This document shows positions 17,279 through 25,744 of a stretch of 64,000 nt of DNA, piece by piece. A program made the position numbers and the translations under genes. This DNA is from Thermovibrio sp. (GTDB taxonomy: Bacteria; Aquificota; Aquificia; Desulfurobacteriales; Desulfurobacteriaceae), in contig WFNZ01000051.1 in NCBI GenBank assembly GCA_015488335.1, forward strand, positions 1 through 64,000. The letters are read 5' to 3'. Each line of letters opens with the position of its first letter. The first letter of the stretch is position 1. The notes beneath the pieces were generated by a model. The model made no database searches and was not told the origin of the DNA. It saw only the letters and a list, made by a program, of their open reading frames with translations.

Positions 17279-18202
17279 TTATCCTTCCTTCTCCTCAAGG
17301 TATTTGCTTGCAGACATTGCAGCAACAGCTCCGTCAGAAGCCGCAGTTACAACCTGCTTCAACGGTTTATGCCTTACATCCCCGGCAGCAAAAAGGCCGG
17401 GAGTTTTTGTCTTCATCTCCTCATCAGTAACTATAAATCCCTGCTCGGTTGTCTCAACAAGGTGAACAACAGGAGCTACGTTAGGTTCGTTGCCAATAAA
17501 AATAAAGACACCATCTACAGGTAGAACACTCTCCTCCCCTGTAACAGTATCCTTTAGGGTAAGGGACTCAACAAAATCTTTCCCGTTAATGGAAACAACA
17601 ACTTTGTTAAGAACCGGCTCTATCTTCTCGTTCCTCTTAACTCTGTCCTGAATTATTTTTACAGCCCTGAACTTATCCCGCCTGTGTATCAGATAGACCT
17701 TACTTGCAAACTTCGTTAAGTAGAGAGCCTCTTCTAAGGCAGAATCGCCACCACCAACAACTGCAACGGTTCTATCCTTAAAGAAAGCACCGTCGCAGAC
17801 GGCACAGTAGGAAACCCCTCTTCCTACAAACTCTGCTTCACCTGGAACGTTGAGCTTCCTCGGAGTTGAACCGGCAGCCCAGATAAGGGTTTTTCCTCTA
17901 AACTCCTCCCCAGCTGCCTTGACAACGAAAATATCTCCGTCTAAATCAACAGATTCAACAGGTTTGCCGTTCTCTATTCTGGCTCCGAACTTCTCAGCGT
18001 GCTGGCGAAACTTCTCAGAAAGCTCAAAACCGGTAATTCCCTCGTAAAAACCCGGGTAGTTCTCTATAGTTTCTGTTATGAGGAGCTGGCCTCCCGGCAT
18101 CATCTGGTCAAGTACCAGAGTATCAAGCTGCGAACGGCCTGCATAAATGGCGGCAGCCAGCCCTGCAGGACCGGCGCCCACTATTAACACATCTCTAACC
18201 AT
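17279..18202 (-). CDS. trxB: Thioredoxin reductase
   Basis: A 307-residue flavoprotein. It has the FAD-binding GAGPAGLAAAIYAGR motif at the N-terminus, the redox-active CAVC at Cys133/Cys136, the NAD(P)H-binding GGGDSALEEA, and the closing FAD motif GLFAAGDVR. It reduces thioredoxin, encoded immediately upstream. I start at the ATG at 18202, 6 bases after GGGGAG, rather than the TTG one codon earlier. The HRRDKFRA stretch after the nucleotide-binding motif suggests NADPH preference. Confident. Confidence 0.95.
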   Translation of the reverse strand: MVRDVLIVGAGPAGLAAAIYAGRSQLDTLVLDQMMPGGQLLITETIENYPGFYEGITGFELSEKFRQHAEKFGARIENGKPVESVDLDGDIFVVKAAGEEFRGKTLIWAAGSTPRKLNVPGEAEFVGRGVSYCAVCDGAFFKDRTVAVVGGGDSALEEALYLTKFASKVYLIHRRDKFRAVKIIQDRVKRNEKIEPVLNKVVVSINGKDFVESLTLKDTVTGEESVLPVDGVFIFIGNEPNVAPVVHLVETTEQGFIVTDEEMKTKTPGLFAAGDVRHKPLKQVVTAASDGAVAAMSASKYLEEKEG

Positions 18203-18205
18203 CAA

Positions 18206-18532
18206 TTACTCCCCAAGAACACGCTGAATCATGTTCTCAAAAACGGCCTTTGGCTGAAGACCAACTTTAACGTCTGCAACGTCTCCATTGACAAAGAGCA
18301 TAACTGTGGGAATTCCCCTGATGCCGTACTGCATTGCAACCATTGGAAGCTCATCTGTGTTTACCTTAACAACTTTAACCTTTCCGGCATACTCCTGTGC
18401 CAGCTCTTCAATTGTTGGAGCAAGCATTCTACAGGGTCCACACCAGGGTGCCCAGAAGTCAACCAGAACGGGAATATCGGACTGGAGAACTTCCCTTTCA
18501 AAATCTTCAACTGTCCTAATCTCTTGAGCCAT
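18206..18532 (-). CDS. trxA: Thioredoxin
   Basis: A 108-residue thioredoxin with the canonical active site WCGPC (Cys31, Cys34), the conserved cis-Pro loop [10 protein letters not shown] and a C-terminal helix ending in IQRVLGE. The ATG at 18532 lies behind GAGGAGGT and overlaps the 3' end of the arsR-like gene by 17 bases. Together with trxB downstream it forms a complete cytosolic thiol-reducing pair under a probable ArsR-type regulator. Confident. Confidence 0.95.
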   Translation of the reverse strand: MAQEIRTVEDFEREVLQSDIPVLVDFWAPWCGPCRMLAPTIEELAQEYAGKVKVVKVNTDELPMVAMQYGIRGIPTVMLFVNGDVADVKVGLQPKAVFENMIQRVLGE

Positions 18533-18803
18533 TACCAACCTCCTCTTTTAAAAGTTGCAGTATTTTAATAACTATCGGCTTCTCTATCCTGTAACAGGTT
18601 TTTACCCCGTCTTTCCTGTAAGAGATAATACCTGCCGTTTTAAGTATGTTGATGTGCTGGGAGACGGTAGGCTGGGGAACTCCCAACTCCTGCCATATAT
18701 CCTTTACGCACTTTTCACCGTTAGAGAGATACTCAACTATCTTAACCCGTGTAGGGTGGGCAAGTGCCTTAAAAATTTCGGCTAACTGCTCCTCCTTCCC
18801 CAA
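18516..18803 (-). CDS. ArsR-family winged-helix transcriptional regulator
   Basis: A 95-residue regulator with the ArsR/SmtB fold: [16 protein letters not shown], then the recognition helix [12 protein letters not shown] and the beta wing SYRKDG. Two cysteines are visible, Cys32 (GEKCVKDIW) at the start of helix 3 and Cys70 after the wing. The classical CVC metal site is missing, so a thiol or sulfide/redox sensor is as likely as a metal sensor. Translation appears to start with TTG at 18803, well spaced from GAGGAGG. It heads the trx-trxB operon and probably regulates it. A TACAAT at 18831-18836 is a possible -10 box, with no convincing -35. Confidence 0.87.
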   Translation of the reverse strand: MGKEEQLAEIFKALAHPTRVKIVEYLSNGEKCVKDIWQELGVPQPTVSQHINILKTAGIISYRKDGVKTCYRIEKPIVIKILQLLKEEVGNGSRD

Positions 18804-18842
18804 AAACGCCTCCTCTTAAAGTTTGAGCGAATTGTATCATAG

Positions 18843-19646
18843 TTAATATATGATGATTCCTGCATACCCAACAACCTGACTGTAGTCTCCCGTTACATCT
18901 CCAGAGGTTCTGTACATAACCAGCTCAGCTCCCTTTGCCCCGAGGAGTTTCGCCGCAACAAGACCAACTGTAGCAGGGATAACGCCACACATAGAGATGT
19001 TGTAGCTGTGAACTCTTCTGTAGAGCTCCTCAGGGTCAAGGTTCAGTATTGCATCTATGGCAAGGGAATCAAGCTCTTCTGCAGTTTTCTGGGAAACGTA
19101 GTGGGAAAAGTCTGTACTGATTACTACGAGCGAATCCCTCTCTTTCAGAACTTCAACAAGGGCTTCTCCTGCGGCAACACAGTCTGAGTAGGGAAGGTGC
19201 TGGAAAACTACCGGAACGATAGAGAGGTCTTCCCTGTAGCTGGAACAGTGCTGTAAGAACGGAACCTGAACTTCTAAAGAGTGCTCGTAGATGTGGGCAG
19301 TTGGGTCGGGCTCGTAAGGGTAGTGTTCAACAAGCTCCGAGGAGATCTCGCTGTTTACCGGAACCTCTCCGAGGGGCGTAAGCCACACACCTTCCGGGAA
19401 AACCGAGGCAGGCTTTCCAAGGCCTGTATGGTTCGGGCCCATAATAATGCAATCTGCCGGTATTTCTACTCTGCTGTAGGTCTCTCCTGCAACTTTACCC
19501 GAGTAGATGTAGCCTGCGTGGGGAACTACAATCGCCTTTGCTTTAACTTTGGGGAGCTCCCTCCTGCAGAAAGAGTCTAAGAAGAGGCGGAGCTCCTCAG
19601 CCGTCCCCGGGTAGAACTGACCTGCAACTGCTGGATACCTTACCAT
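18843..19646 (-). CDS. Memo-family protein (AmmeMemoRadiSam system protein B)
   Basis: A 267-residue protein of the Memo family. The opening is RYPAVAGQFYPGTAEEL, followed by VVPHAGYIYSGKVAGETY, the GPNHTGLG motif, HSLEVQVPFLQ, and STDFSHYV. The conserved His/Cys/Asp residues match the dioxygenase-like pocket of this family (His of PHAGY, Asn-His of GPNH, Cys of SMCGV). Its partners AMMECR1 and the radical SAM protein are not beside it. Biochemical role uncertain. It diverges from panD across a shared inverted-repeat region. Family confident. Confidence 0.9.
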   Translation of the reverse strand: MVRYPAVAGQFYPGTAEELRLFLDSFCRRELPKVKAKAIVVPHAGYIYSGKVAGETYSRVEIPADCIIMGPNHTGLGKPASVFPEGVWLTPLGEVPVNSEISSELVEHYPYEPDPTAHIYEHSLEVQVPFLQHCSSYREDLSIVPVVFQHLPYSDCVAAGEALVEVLKERDSLVVISTDFSHYVSQKTAEELDSLAIDAILNLDPEELYRRVHSYNISMCGVIPATVGLVAAKLLGAKGAELVMYRTSGDVTGDYSQVVGYAGIIIY

Positions 19647-19680
19647 CTCTCCCTCCTTTAACCGTTGTCCTTCCGATTCT

Positions 19681-19725
19681 TAAATATAGTTATCTTTCTT
19701 CACCGAATCTGCCAAACTATATTTA
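19681..19725. promoter_or_regulatory. Divergent promoter region with perfect 11-bp inverted repeat
   Basis: TAAATATAGTT at 19681-19691 and its exact reverse complement at 19715-19725 flank a 23-base centre, between the divergent Memo gene and panD. Each arm holds a TATATT/TATAGT-like -10 candidate for one direction. No strong -35 boxes are visible, so the arms may be -10 elements, operator half-sites, or both. Confidence 0.5.
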
Positions 19726-19755
19726 GTGGTGCAAACTCCCTTTAAGGAGTGGTTT

Positions 19756-20136
19756 ATGAGAAGGATAATGTTTAAGTCAAAAATACACAGGGCTACAGTA
19801 ACAGGAGCAGACCTCAACTACGAGGGTAGCATAACCATAGACAGCGAACTTCTAAAACTTGCAGACATCTACCCTTACGAAAAGGTTGACATATACAACG
19901 TAAGTAACGGAGAGAGATTCTCAACCTACGTGATACCGGGGGAGCCGGGGAGCGGTGAGATCTGCCTCAACGGAGCAGCAGCAAGAAAAGTTCAAAAGGG
20001 AGACATTGTAATAATTGTAAGCTACTGCGAGTTAACAGAGGATGAGATAAAAGAGTTTTCTCCGACCGTCGTCCTTGTAGATAAGGAGAACAGGCCCGTT
20101 AAGGTAAGCAGAACTTCCGGAGGACTTTTAGTTTAG
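19756..20136 (+). CDS. panD: Aspartate 1-decarboxylase precursor
   Basis: Pyruvoyl-dependent enzyme that makes beta-alanine for pantothenate and coenzyme A. The family start [20 protein letters not shown] is clear, with self-cleavage expected between Gly24 and Ser25, the canonical site. Arg54/Tyr58-type residues lie in the region [10 protein letters not shown]. At 126 residues it is a normal length. I use the ATG at 19756, 3 bases after AAGGAGTGG; the longer open frame from 19726 is not typical. Single-gene transcript ending in the hairpin at 20142. Confident. Confidence 0.95.
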   Translation: MRRIMFKSKIHRATVTGADLNYEGSITIDSELLKLADIYPYEKVDIYNVSNGERFSTYVIPGEPGSGEICLNGAAARKVQKGDIVIIVSYCELTEDEIKEFSPTVVLVDKENRPVKVSRTSGGLLV

Positions 20137-20141
20137 AAAAC

Positions 20142-20156
20142 GGGGCGCGGAGCCCC
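20142..20156 (-). terminator. GC-rich hairpin between convergent panD and ino1
   Basis: GGGGC-GCGGA-GCCCC. On the minus strand it is followed by GTTTTC, so it best serves as the ino1 terminator. On the plus strand the tail is AAATTAT, which is poor for termination of panD. Confidence 0.6.
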
Positions 20157-20159
20157 AAA

Positions 20160-21257
20160 TTATCTCTCAACTTCTCCAGCTATAAACTTATCAACCAACT
20201 CCTTTGCCTTCCAGTCTGGATACTGAATGGGTGGGTGTTTCATAGTGTAAGAGGAGATAGAGTAGAGAGGACCGGAAATTCCTCTATCCATGGCAAGTTT
20301 TGCACACCTTATGGCGTCTATGGCTGAACCGGCGCTGTTTGGAGAGTCTTCAACAGAGAGCTTCAGCTCTATATACATTGGAACATCGCCAAAGAGCCTT
20401 CCCTCAAGCCTTATGTAGGCAATCTTGTTGTCTTTAAGCCAAGGCACGTAGTCGCTGGGGCCAATGTGAATGTTATTGTCGTCAATCGGATAAGGAATTA
20501 GAGAACGAACAGCTTCAGTCTTAGAGACTTTCTTGGTTTTGAGCCTCTTCCTCTCAAGCATGTTAAGGAAGTCTGTATTCCCACCGAAGTTGAGTTGGTA
20601 AGTCCTGTCTATTGGAACTCCTCTATCTGCCATGAGGGTAGCAAGAACTCTGTGGGTTATCGTTGCTCCAACCTGAGACTTTATGTCATCACCAACTATG
20701 GGAAGCCCTTTCTCCTTAAACTTCTGTGCCCATTCTTCATCTGAAGCTATAAAAACGGGAATACAGTTTACAAAGGCACATCCGGCCTCTAAAGCACACT
20801 GAGCATAGTAACGGGTAGCCTCTTCAGAACCTACGGGAAGGTAGTTAACAACCACCTCTGCACCGCTTTCCTTAAGAACCTTAACAACGTCAACAGGTTT
20901 CTTATCAGCTGGAACAAACCTCTGGTCTTCAGGGTAGTCAAGCATGTGCTCTGCAAAACCGTCCATAACAGGGCCCATCTGGACTTCAACGCCCATTTTT
21001 GGAACATCAGGATTGAAAACTTTGGTGCAGTTTGGCTTTTCAAAAATAGCTTCACTAACGTCTTTTCCCACTTTCCTCGCATCTATGTCAAAAGCTGCAA
21101 CAACTTCTATGTCCCAGGGTTTATAACCTCCGATGTCGTAGTGCATAAGACCGGAGATCTCATCTTTACTCTTGTTCTGGTAGTAGTAAATCCCCTGAAC
21201 TAACGAACTTGCACAGTTTCCAACTCCAACTATTGCCAGCTTCACCTTCTTTGACAT
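20160..21257 (-). CDS. ino1: Myo-inositol-1-phosphate synthase family protein
   Basis: A 365-residue NAD-dependent isomerase. It has a Rossmann start [20 protein letters not shown], then [41 protein letters not shown] and [10 protein letters not shown]. These are the hallmarks of the short prokaryotic MIPS type, which converts glucose 6-phosphate to inositol phosphate. In thermophiles this can feed inositol phospholipids or the solute di-myo-inositol phosphate. No IPCT/DIPPS gene is seen here, so the end product is open. It is last in a minus-strand run with cpoB-like and M16 genes. Confident. Confidence 0.92.
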   Translation of the reverse strand: MSKKVKLAIVGVGNCASSLVQGIYYYQNKSKDEISGLMHYDIGGYKPWDIEVVAAFDIDARKVGKDVSEAIFEKPNCTKVFNPDVPKMGVEVQMGPVMDGFAEHMLDYPEDQRFVPADKKPVDVVKVLKESGAEVVVNYLPVGSEEATRYYAQCALEAGCAFVNCIPVFIASDEEWAQKFKEKGLPIVGDDIKSQVGATITHRVLATLMADRGVPIDRTYQLNFGGNTDFLNMLERKRLKTKKVSKTEAVRSLIPYPIDDNNIHIGPSDYVPWLKDNKIAYIRLEGRLFGDVPMYIELKLSVEDSPNSAGSAIDAIRCAKLAMDRGISGPLYSISSYTMKHPPIQYPDWKAKELVDKFIAGEVER

Positions 21258-21641
21258 CTACTCTCCTCCCGAACGGTACTTTCTGGAGAGTTCTTTAAAC
21301 TCTCCAATCTTTCTCTCTAACAGGTCAAGTATAGACACCATCTCATCAACTATCTTTGGGAAGTTCTCAGCCAGAGATTCTACTACATCCTGAATAATCT
21401 TTTCTCTCTCCTCATCTGAAAGATACTGCCTGTTTTTCAGGGCATCTTCAATCAAGGCCATCTCAAGGAGCCCAAGGGTAAGGAGAAGAGGATTTATTTC
21501 CTCTGCCTTAAACCTCTGCTTTAAGAACTCAACAATCTGCTGGTAGTTACTGTCGGGTCTACACCTTCCGAGCTCAAGGTTCAACCACAGATCGGCAGCC
21601 CTACAGGCAAGCCCTTTTATCCCTTTCTCGTCAATTTCCAT
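21258..21641 (-). CDS. Small helical protein of unknown function
   Basis: A 127-residue soluble protein that I do not recognise. It is predicted mostly helical and acidic. An N-terminal stretch has two cysteines (GLACRAADLW, LGRCRPDS), and a long C-terminal helix IVDEMVSILDLLERKIGEFKE could form a coiled coil. No signal peptide or membrane segment. It lies directly upstream of ino1 and one base after the cpoB-like gene, so it is co-transcribed with both. Nothing in the sequence reveals its job. Confidence 0.78.
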   Translation of the reverse strand: MEIDEKGIKGLACRAADLWLNLELGRCRPDSNYQQIVEFLKQRFKAEEINPLLLTLGLLEMALIEDALKNRQYLSDEEREKIIQDVVESLAENFPKIVDEMVSILDLLERKIGEFKELSRKYRSGGE

Positions 21642-21642
21642 T

Positions 21643-22338
21643 TTACTGCTCCAGTTCCATAAGTTTCACTTTAGCTATACCTGCCTCAGGGGTTCCCGGG
21701 TACTTCTGGATAACCTCCTGAAGTATCTGCTTAGCCTTGTTTATGTCCCCCATTCCCCTATAGCAGAGGGCCAGCTTAAGCATTGCCGCAGGAACTTTGT
21801 TTCCATCGGGATACTTGTCTATTACCTGCTGGAAGTATTTTGCTGCAGTTTCGTAGTCGTTGTGGGAGTAGTAGATCTCACCTATCCAGTAGAGGGCATT
21901 GTCTGCAAGGTCGCTGTCCGGATACTGCTGAACTAACTGCTGAAAGAGCTGTTCCGCCTTATCAAAATCTCCTGCCTCCATTGCGTTGAAGGCCTGACGG
22001 TATAGGTCACTGGCTCCTGTTTGAACAACGGGCTGGGATTTCTGCTGTTTCTGTGGCTGAGAGGGAGCTCCCACCGTAACCTGAGAAACCACGCTTTTCA
22101 GCTGGTCAACCTCTTTCTTCAGGTCGTAAATGTTCTGCTCGTTTGTGGCAACTCTGTCTTCCACTTTAGAGATTCTTGTCTCAAGGCTGTTTGTTTTCTT
22201 CTCGTCCTGAGAAACCCTTGCTTTCAGTGCCTGGATTTCTGCCTTCAGCGAAGAGAGTTCACCACCAGACTGTTGATTAACAGTTGCACAGCTGAACGAC
22301 AAAAGGGATAGAAAAGCTATTCCAAGAAACTTTCTCAT
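21643..22338 (-). CDS. CpoB/YbgF-like periplasmic TPR lipoprotein
   Basis: A 231-residue exported protein. It has a lipoprotein signal with lipobox SFSC (Cys17), an N-terminal coiled coil (about 30-85, heptads such as LETRISKVEDRVATNEQNI), a Gln/Pro linker, and three tetratricopeptide repeats (DLYRQAFNAMEAGDFDKAEQ, ALYWIGEIYYSHNDYETAAK, KLALCYRGMGDINKAKQI). This is the layout of YbgF/CpoB, which coordinates outer-membrane constriction and peptidoglycan synthesis with Tol-Pal. No tol or pal gene is adjacent. The lipid anchor differs from E. coli CpoB, which is soluble. Confidence 0.85.
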   Translation of the reverse strand: MRKFLGIAFLSLLSFSCATVNQQSGGELSSLKAEIQALKARVSQDEKKTNSLETRISKVEDRVATNEQNIYDLKKEVDQLKSVVSQVTVGAPSQPQKQQKSQPVVQTGASDLYRQAFNAMEAGDFDKAEQLFQQLVQQYPDSDLADNALYWIGEIYYSHNDYETAAKYFQQVIDKYPDGNKVPAAMLKLALCYRGMGDINKAKQILQEVIQKYPGTPEAGIAKVKLMELEQ

Positions 22339-23412
22339 CTACTCCTCCCCAAAATTAAGGTTTTTCTTCTCAAGCTCCTCCTCACATTCCTTTACAAGTT
22401 CATCTATAAGTTCCTTAACGCTGTACATTCTGTTAACCCTTCCAACGTTGCTCCCGGAAAAGACCAATCCCCTTTCTACGTCTCCCGAAACAGACTTCAG
22501 CAGTACATCTGCAATACAGTATATAGAATCTTCGCCGGAACAGGTTTTTAAGCAGTTAAAAGGACACTTGTGAGGAATCTTTCCTTCCCTTTCAAGCCTT
22601 TCTGTAAAGGGATTTCTAACGGCGTGGGCAGGCATTCCAACAGGGCTCTTTATGTATATAGAATCTTCCGGTTTCGCCTGAATTATGTAGTCTTTAAACT
22701 CCTGAGCTGCATCGCACTCGTAGGTAGCTATGAAACGGGTGGCTATTTGAACTCCTTTCGCTCCAAGCTCAAAAGCCCTCGCCATATCTTTTCCGTCAAA
22801 AATTCCACCAGCAGCTATAACGGGGATGTTAACGGCTTCAACGATAGATGGCAGAATATCCCAGAGTTTATCCATCGTTCCAAGGTGTCCTCCGGCATCA
22901 CCGCTTTCAACGATAACGGCAGCGGCACCCAACCTTTCTGAAAGTTTTGCTCCTTTAGGTGTTGCAACTATTTCCACCAAAGGCATATCAAAGGTATTAC
23001 AAATTTTGAAAACGTCTTTCCCAAATCCCGCTCCCTGAATTATCAGGTCTGCACCGGCATCTATAGCTGTCATCAGGAGTTCATAGAAGTGGGTTAAGGC
23101 GTACATTATGTTTACGCCTATTATTCCGTTGGGAGCAAGCTCTTTGGCTTTTCTTATCTCCTCTGCAAGTTCGTGAGCGTAGTGGTAGGGTTTAAGACCA
23201 ACGCTCTCAACATCTATCCCTTTACAGGTGGTCTTTTTCGGTTTTGACCTGTCCTTTTCATGGAGGAGAACTGCCGAAATTACGCCTATTCCACCGGCGT
23301 TTGCAACCGCAGAGGCGAGCCTGTGGAGTGAAACTTTTGCTCCCATTCCACCCTGAATGATGGGATACTTAGGTTCAAGGTGCCTTATTCTAAGTTTAGG
23401 AAGTCTACTCAT
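22339..23412 (-). CDS. Nitronate monooxygenase / FabK-like FMN enzyme
   Basis: A 357-residue TIM-barrel flavoprotein. It begins LRIRHLEPKYPIIQGGMG and continues with NAGGIGVISA, GVNIMYAL, the GDAGGHLG motif (His residue typical of class I/II nitronate monooxygenases), IPVIAAGGIFDG and GAKGVQIATRF. The C-terminal third has a cluster of cysteines (CPFNCLKTC, then C of IYCIA), an addition found in some bacterial homologs that might bind an Fe-S cluster. The true substrate cannot be inferred. It overlaps the DUF523 gene by 8 bases. Confidence 0.85.
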   Translation of the reverse strand: MSRLPKLRIRHLEPKYPIIQGGMGAKVSLHRLASAVANAGGIGVISAVLLHEKDRSKPKKTTCKGIDVESVGLKPYHYAHELAEEIRKAKELAPNGIIGVNIMYALTHFYELLMTAIDAGADLIIQGAGFGKDVFKICNTFDMPLVEIVATPKGAKLSERLGAAAVIVESGDAGGHLGTMDKLWDILPSIVEAVNIPVIAAGGIFDGKDMARAFELGAKGVQIATRFIATYECDAAQEFKDYIIQAKPEDSIYIKSPVGMPAHAVRNPFTERLEREGKIPHKCPFNCLKTCSGEDSIYCIADVLLKSVSGDVERGLVFSGSNVGRVNRMYSVKELIDELVKECEEELEKKNLNFGEE

Positions 23413-23899
23413 CTATCTCCTCTATTAGTTTCTCTATACTCTCTCTATCTTCTGAAGGTAGAATTTTAAACCCTTTAGAGCTTAAAAGTGCAGCCGTAAC
23501 TCCCCTTCCATCTTTCAGGTCGTCATTTTCAAAACGGTAGATTTTCCTGACGCCACAGGAAGGGCTCTTCTCTTTCAGTATACAGGCTACACAGCTGTCT
23601 TTAAAAAGTTCCGCAACGTAAAGTGTTTCGTAAGCTCCCTTCAGAAAGTTCTCTGTAACGTCTAAATCTGAACCGTCAACTGTTTTAACTTTTGCCTTTC
23701 CGGAAATGACGGAAAATCCGTCTCCTTCTGTAATTTTGGCAGGAGGTCTTGGAGTCGGAAGTCCTCCAAGCTGTTCAGGACATAGAGGTACGGCAATTCC
23801 CCTTCTAAAAAGCTCAACTATTAGAGGGTCTCTGTTGTTCCCTCCGTTGTACTTACAGTTTATACCTAAAAGACACGCACTAACAATAACTCTCTTCAT
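23405..23899 (-). CDS. DUF523 family protein
   Basis: A 164-residue protein of the DUF523 family. Its signature is VSACLLGINCKYNGGNN at the start, then CPEQLGGLPTPRPPAKI and, after the middle, KEKSPSCGVRKIY. Four conserved cysteines suggest metal or Fe-S binding or thiol chemistry. Function is not established for the family. It overlaps the M16 gene by 20 bases upstream and nitronate monooxygenase by 8 bases downstream, so it is tightly coupled. Family confident. Confidence 0.87.
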   Translation of the reverse strand: MKRVIVSACLLGINCKYNGGNNRDPLIVELFRRGIAVPLCPEQLGGLPTPRPPAKITEGDGFSVISGKAKVKTVDGSDLDVTENFLKGAYETLYVAELFKDSCVACILKEKSPSCGVRKIYRFENDDLKDGRGVTAALLSSKGFKILPSEDRESIEKLIEEIDE

Positions 23900-25097
23900 C
23901 TTTTACGACCACCTCGTGGAACGGTTCACACGATACTTTCTCTGCAACGTCTAAAATATCCCTTATACCGACGTTTTCTATCTCCTGCAAAAACCGAGTA
24001 TCGTAAGAATAACCTATTCCCAAAACCTCCCAGAAGCCGAAATACCATGCTTTCTTCCCTCTCGTTTCGTGGTCAAGGAGGTAGGTTCCTCTAAAGTAGC
24101 GCTTACCCCTTTCTACCAGGTCTTCAGTCAGAAAGTCAGGTAGGTTAGAGATAATACTGCGGAGCTCCCCCCTCACAGCCTCTTCTTTTTCAGGAGAGGT
24201 ACCTATGTAGATAAGGAGTCTTCCTGAGTTTATCCTTGAAGGGTAGAGGGAACCGGTTGAATAGGCAAACCCTCTTTTCTCGCGGAGCTCCTGAAAGAGA
24301 ACCGACCCTATTCCCTCTCCCAAAACTGTATTTAAAAGTTTGTAAACGGGATATTTAGAATCCCGAACCGGAGGAGCATTTAAAGCAATAAGAATAAAGC
24401 TCTGAGCAGAGCCTTTCCTGTGAACAAACTCTGTTCTAAACTCCATTATTGGGCACTCAAATCTTTTAGTTTCCAGCGGCTTAAGAGCAATCACCTCAAG
24501 TTCTTTTAAAATGGAGTCAATTCCTCTTAAGTCTCCACAGAAAGAGACTAAAGAACCTTCTGGTATGAAGGCTGATTCAAACCAGTCAGAACACCTCTCA
24601 ACAGTAAGGGAGGAAATGCTCTCTTCTCTGCCGTAGGGCATTTTGCTGTAGGGAACTCCACCGTAGGTCAACCTCATCATTGTTTCGTAGGCTAGAGTGA
24701 AGGAGCTCTCCCTCTTCGCCCTTATAGAGGCCAGAAGTGAGGCCTTTTCAATTTCAAAGCTCTCCTCTAAAAAACCGGGATTTAAAATGGTCTCTACCAG
24801 TAAAGAGATGTAATCTGCCGAAAACCGGGAAACAGACTGAAACCGAAGCTGAGAGTAGTCAACAGAAACTTCAGGAGAAAAAGGCGTCCCCATCTGCTCC
24901 TGAAGTGAGTAAAACTCCCCGGCAGGCCGTTTCAAACTCCGCTTAAAAGCCGTTCTAAGGGTTAGGAGAGTTATTCCCTCAACAGGATCTACAGAGGAAC
25001 CTCCCGGCATAAAAAGGGTTCCCGAAAGTATTTCAAATCCCTTCTCCTCTTTAAGCAAAACCTTAAGACCGTTAGAGAGACTAACCTCTTCAACCAT
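23880..25097 (-). CDS. M16-family peptidase-like protein lacking the zinc motif
   Basis: A 405-residue two-domain M16 fold. The usual HxxEH zinc-binding motif should follow the GxxH-type helix near residue 45, but here the helix reads GITLLTLRTAFKRS with no His or Glu ligands. The C-terminal half keeps the R/Y pair region ELREKRGFAYSTGSLYPS. This matches the non-catalytic subunit of heterodimeric bacterial M16 peptidases, which helps bind substrate while a partner supplies zinc. No catalytic partner lies next to it in this window. Inference rests on motif absence; the fold is confident. Confidence 0.85.
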   Translation of the reverse strand: MVEEVSLSNGLKVLLKEEKGFEILSGTLFMPGGSSVDPVEGITLLTLRTAFKRSLKRPAGEFYSLQEQMGTPFSPEVSVDYSQLRFQSVSRFSADYISLLVETILNPGFLEESFEIEKASLLASIRAKRESSFTLAYETMMRLTYGGVPYSKMPYGREESISSLTVERCSDWFESAFIPEGSLVSFCGDLRGIDSILKELEVIALKPLETKRFECPIMEFRTEFVHRKGSAQSFILIALNAPPVRDSKYPVYKLLNTVLGEGIGSVLFQELREKRGFAYSTGSLYPSRINSGRLLIYIGTSPEKEEAVRGELRSIISNLPDFLTEDLVERGKRYFRGTYLLDHETRGKKAWYFGFWEVLGIGYSYDTRFLQEIENVGIRDILDVAEKVSCEPFHEVVVKDEESYC

Positions 25098-25744
25098 CAG
25101 AAATCCTCTAAAGCGGGAACTACCGGAAGCCGGCTGTAGTCTGCCCCTTCAACAAGAACTTTCCTCCCTTCCAGCTTAACTCTTCCGTCTGCAAACCACT
25201 TAACGGCCTGAGGATATATCCTGTGCTCCCACTTTAAAATTTTCTCAGAGAGGCTTTCAGGAGTATCATCGGGAAAAACCGGAACGGCAGCCTGGACAAC
25301 GATAGGCCCCGTATCAACGCCTTTATCAACAATGTGAACAGTAGCTCCTGAAATCTTCACGCCGTAGGTAACAGCCTGCCAGTGCGGTTTTAAGCCCGGG
25401 AAAGAGGGAAGGAGAGAAGGGTGAACGTTCAGAACTCTGTTTGGGAAGGCGTCTATGAAAATTTCTGAAACGATGAGCTTATAGCCGGCCAGACAGACAA
25501 GGTCAACCTTAAGGTGTTTCAGTATCTCTACAAGGCGCCTGTCGTAGTCTTCACGGCTCGGGAAGGAGAAAGGGTCAACAAAGAGCCAGTTTACTCCAAG
25601 TTTCTCAGCTCTACTAATAGCCTGAGCGTTCCTCTTATTAACAATCAGGGCAACCAGTTCTCCCTTTATTTTCCTTTCCAAAAACGCCCGTGCAATGGCC
25701 TCAAAGTTGCTTCCCCTTCCGGAAGCCAGAACGGCAACCCTCAT
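25097..25744 (-). CDS. purN: Phosphoribosylglycinamide formyltransferase
   Basis: A 215-residue folate-dependent GAR transformylase of purine synthesis. It has the N-terminal [15 protein letters not shown], the active-site Asn-His in [14 protein letters not shown], the substrate loop [18 protein letters not shown] with catalytic Asp, and [16 protein letters not shown] near the end. It overlaps purM by 4 bases upstream, a common purM-purN pairing, and touches the M16 gene downstream. Confident. Confidence 0.95.
   Translation of the reverse strand: MRVAVLASGRGSNFEAIARAFLERKIKGELVALIVNKRNAQAISRAEKLGVNWLFVDPFSFPSREDYDRRLVEILKHLKVDLVCLAGYKLIVSEIFIDAFPNRVLNVHPSLLPSFPGLKPHWQAVTYGVKISGATVHIVDKGVDTGPIVVQAAVPVFPDDTPESLSEKILKWEHRIYPQAVKWFADGRVKLEGRKVLVEGADYSRLPVVPALEDF

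Noticed and set aside
17278-17325. Longer start for the TlpA-like gene
   Set aside because: The extra 16 residues lie inside trxB and remove the lipoprotein signal from the N-terminus; the ATG at 17277 has a better ribosome binding site.
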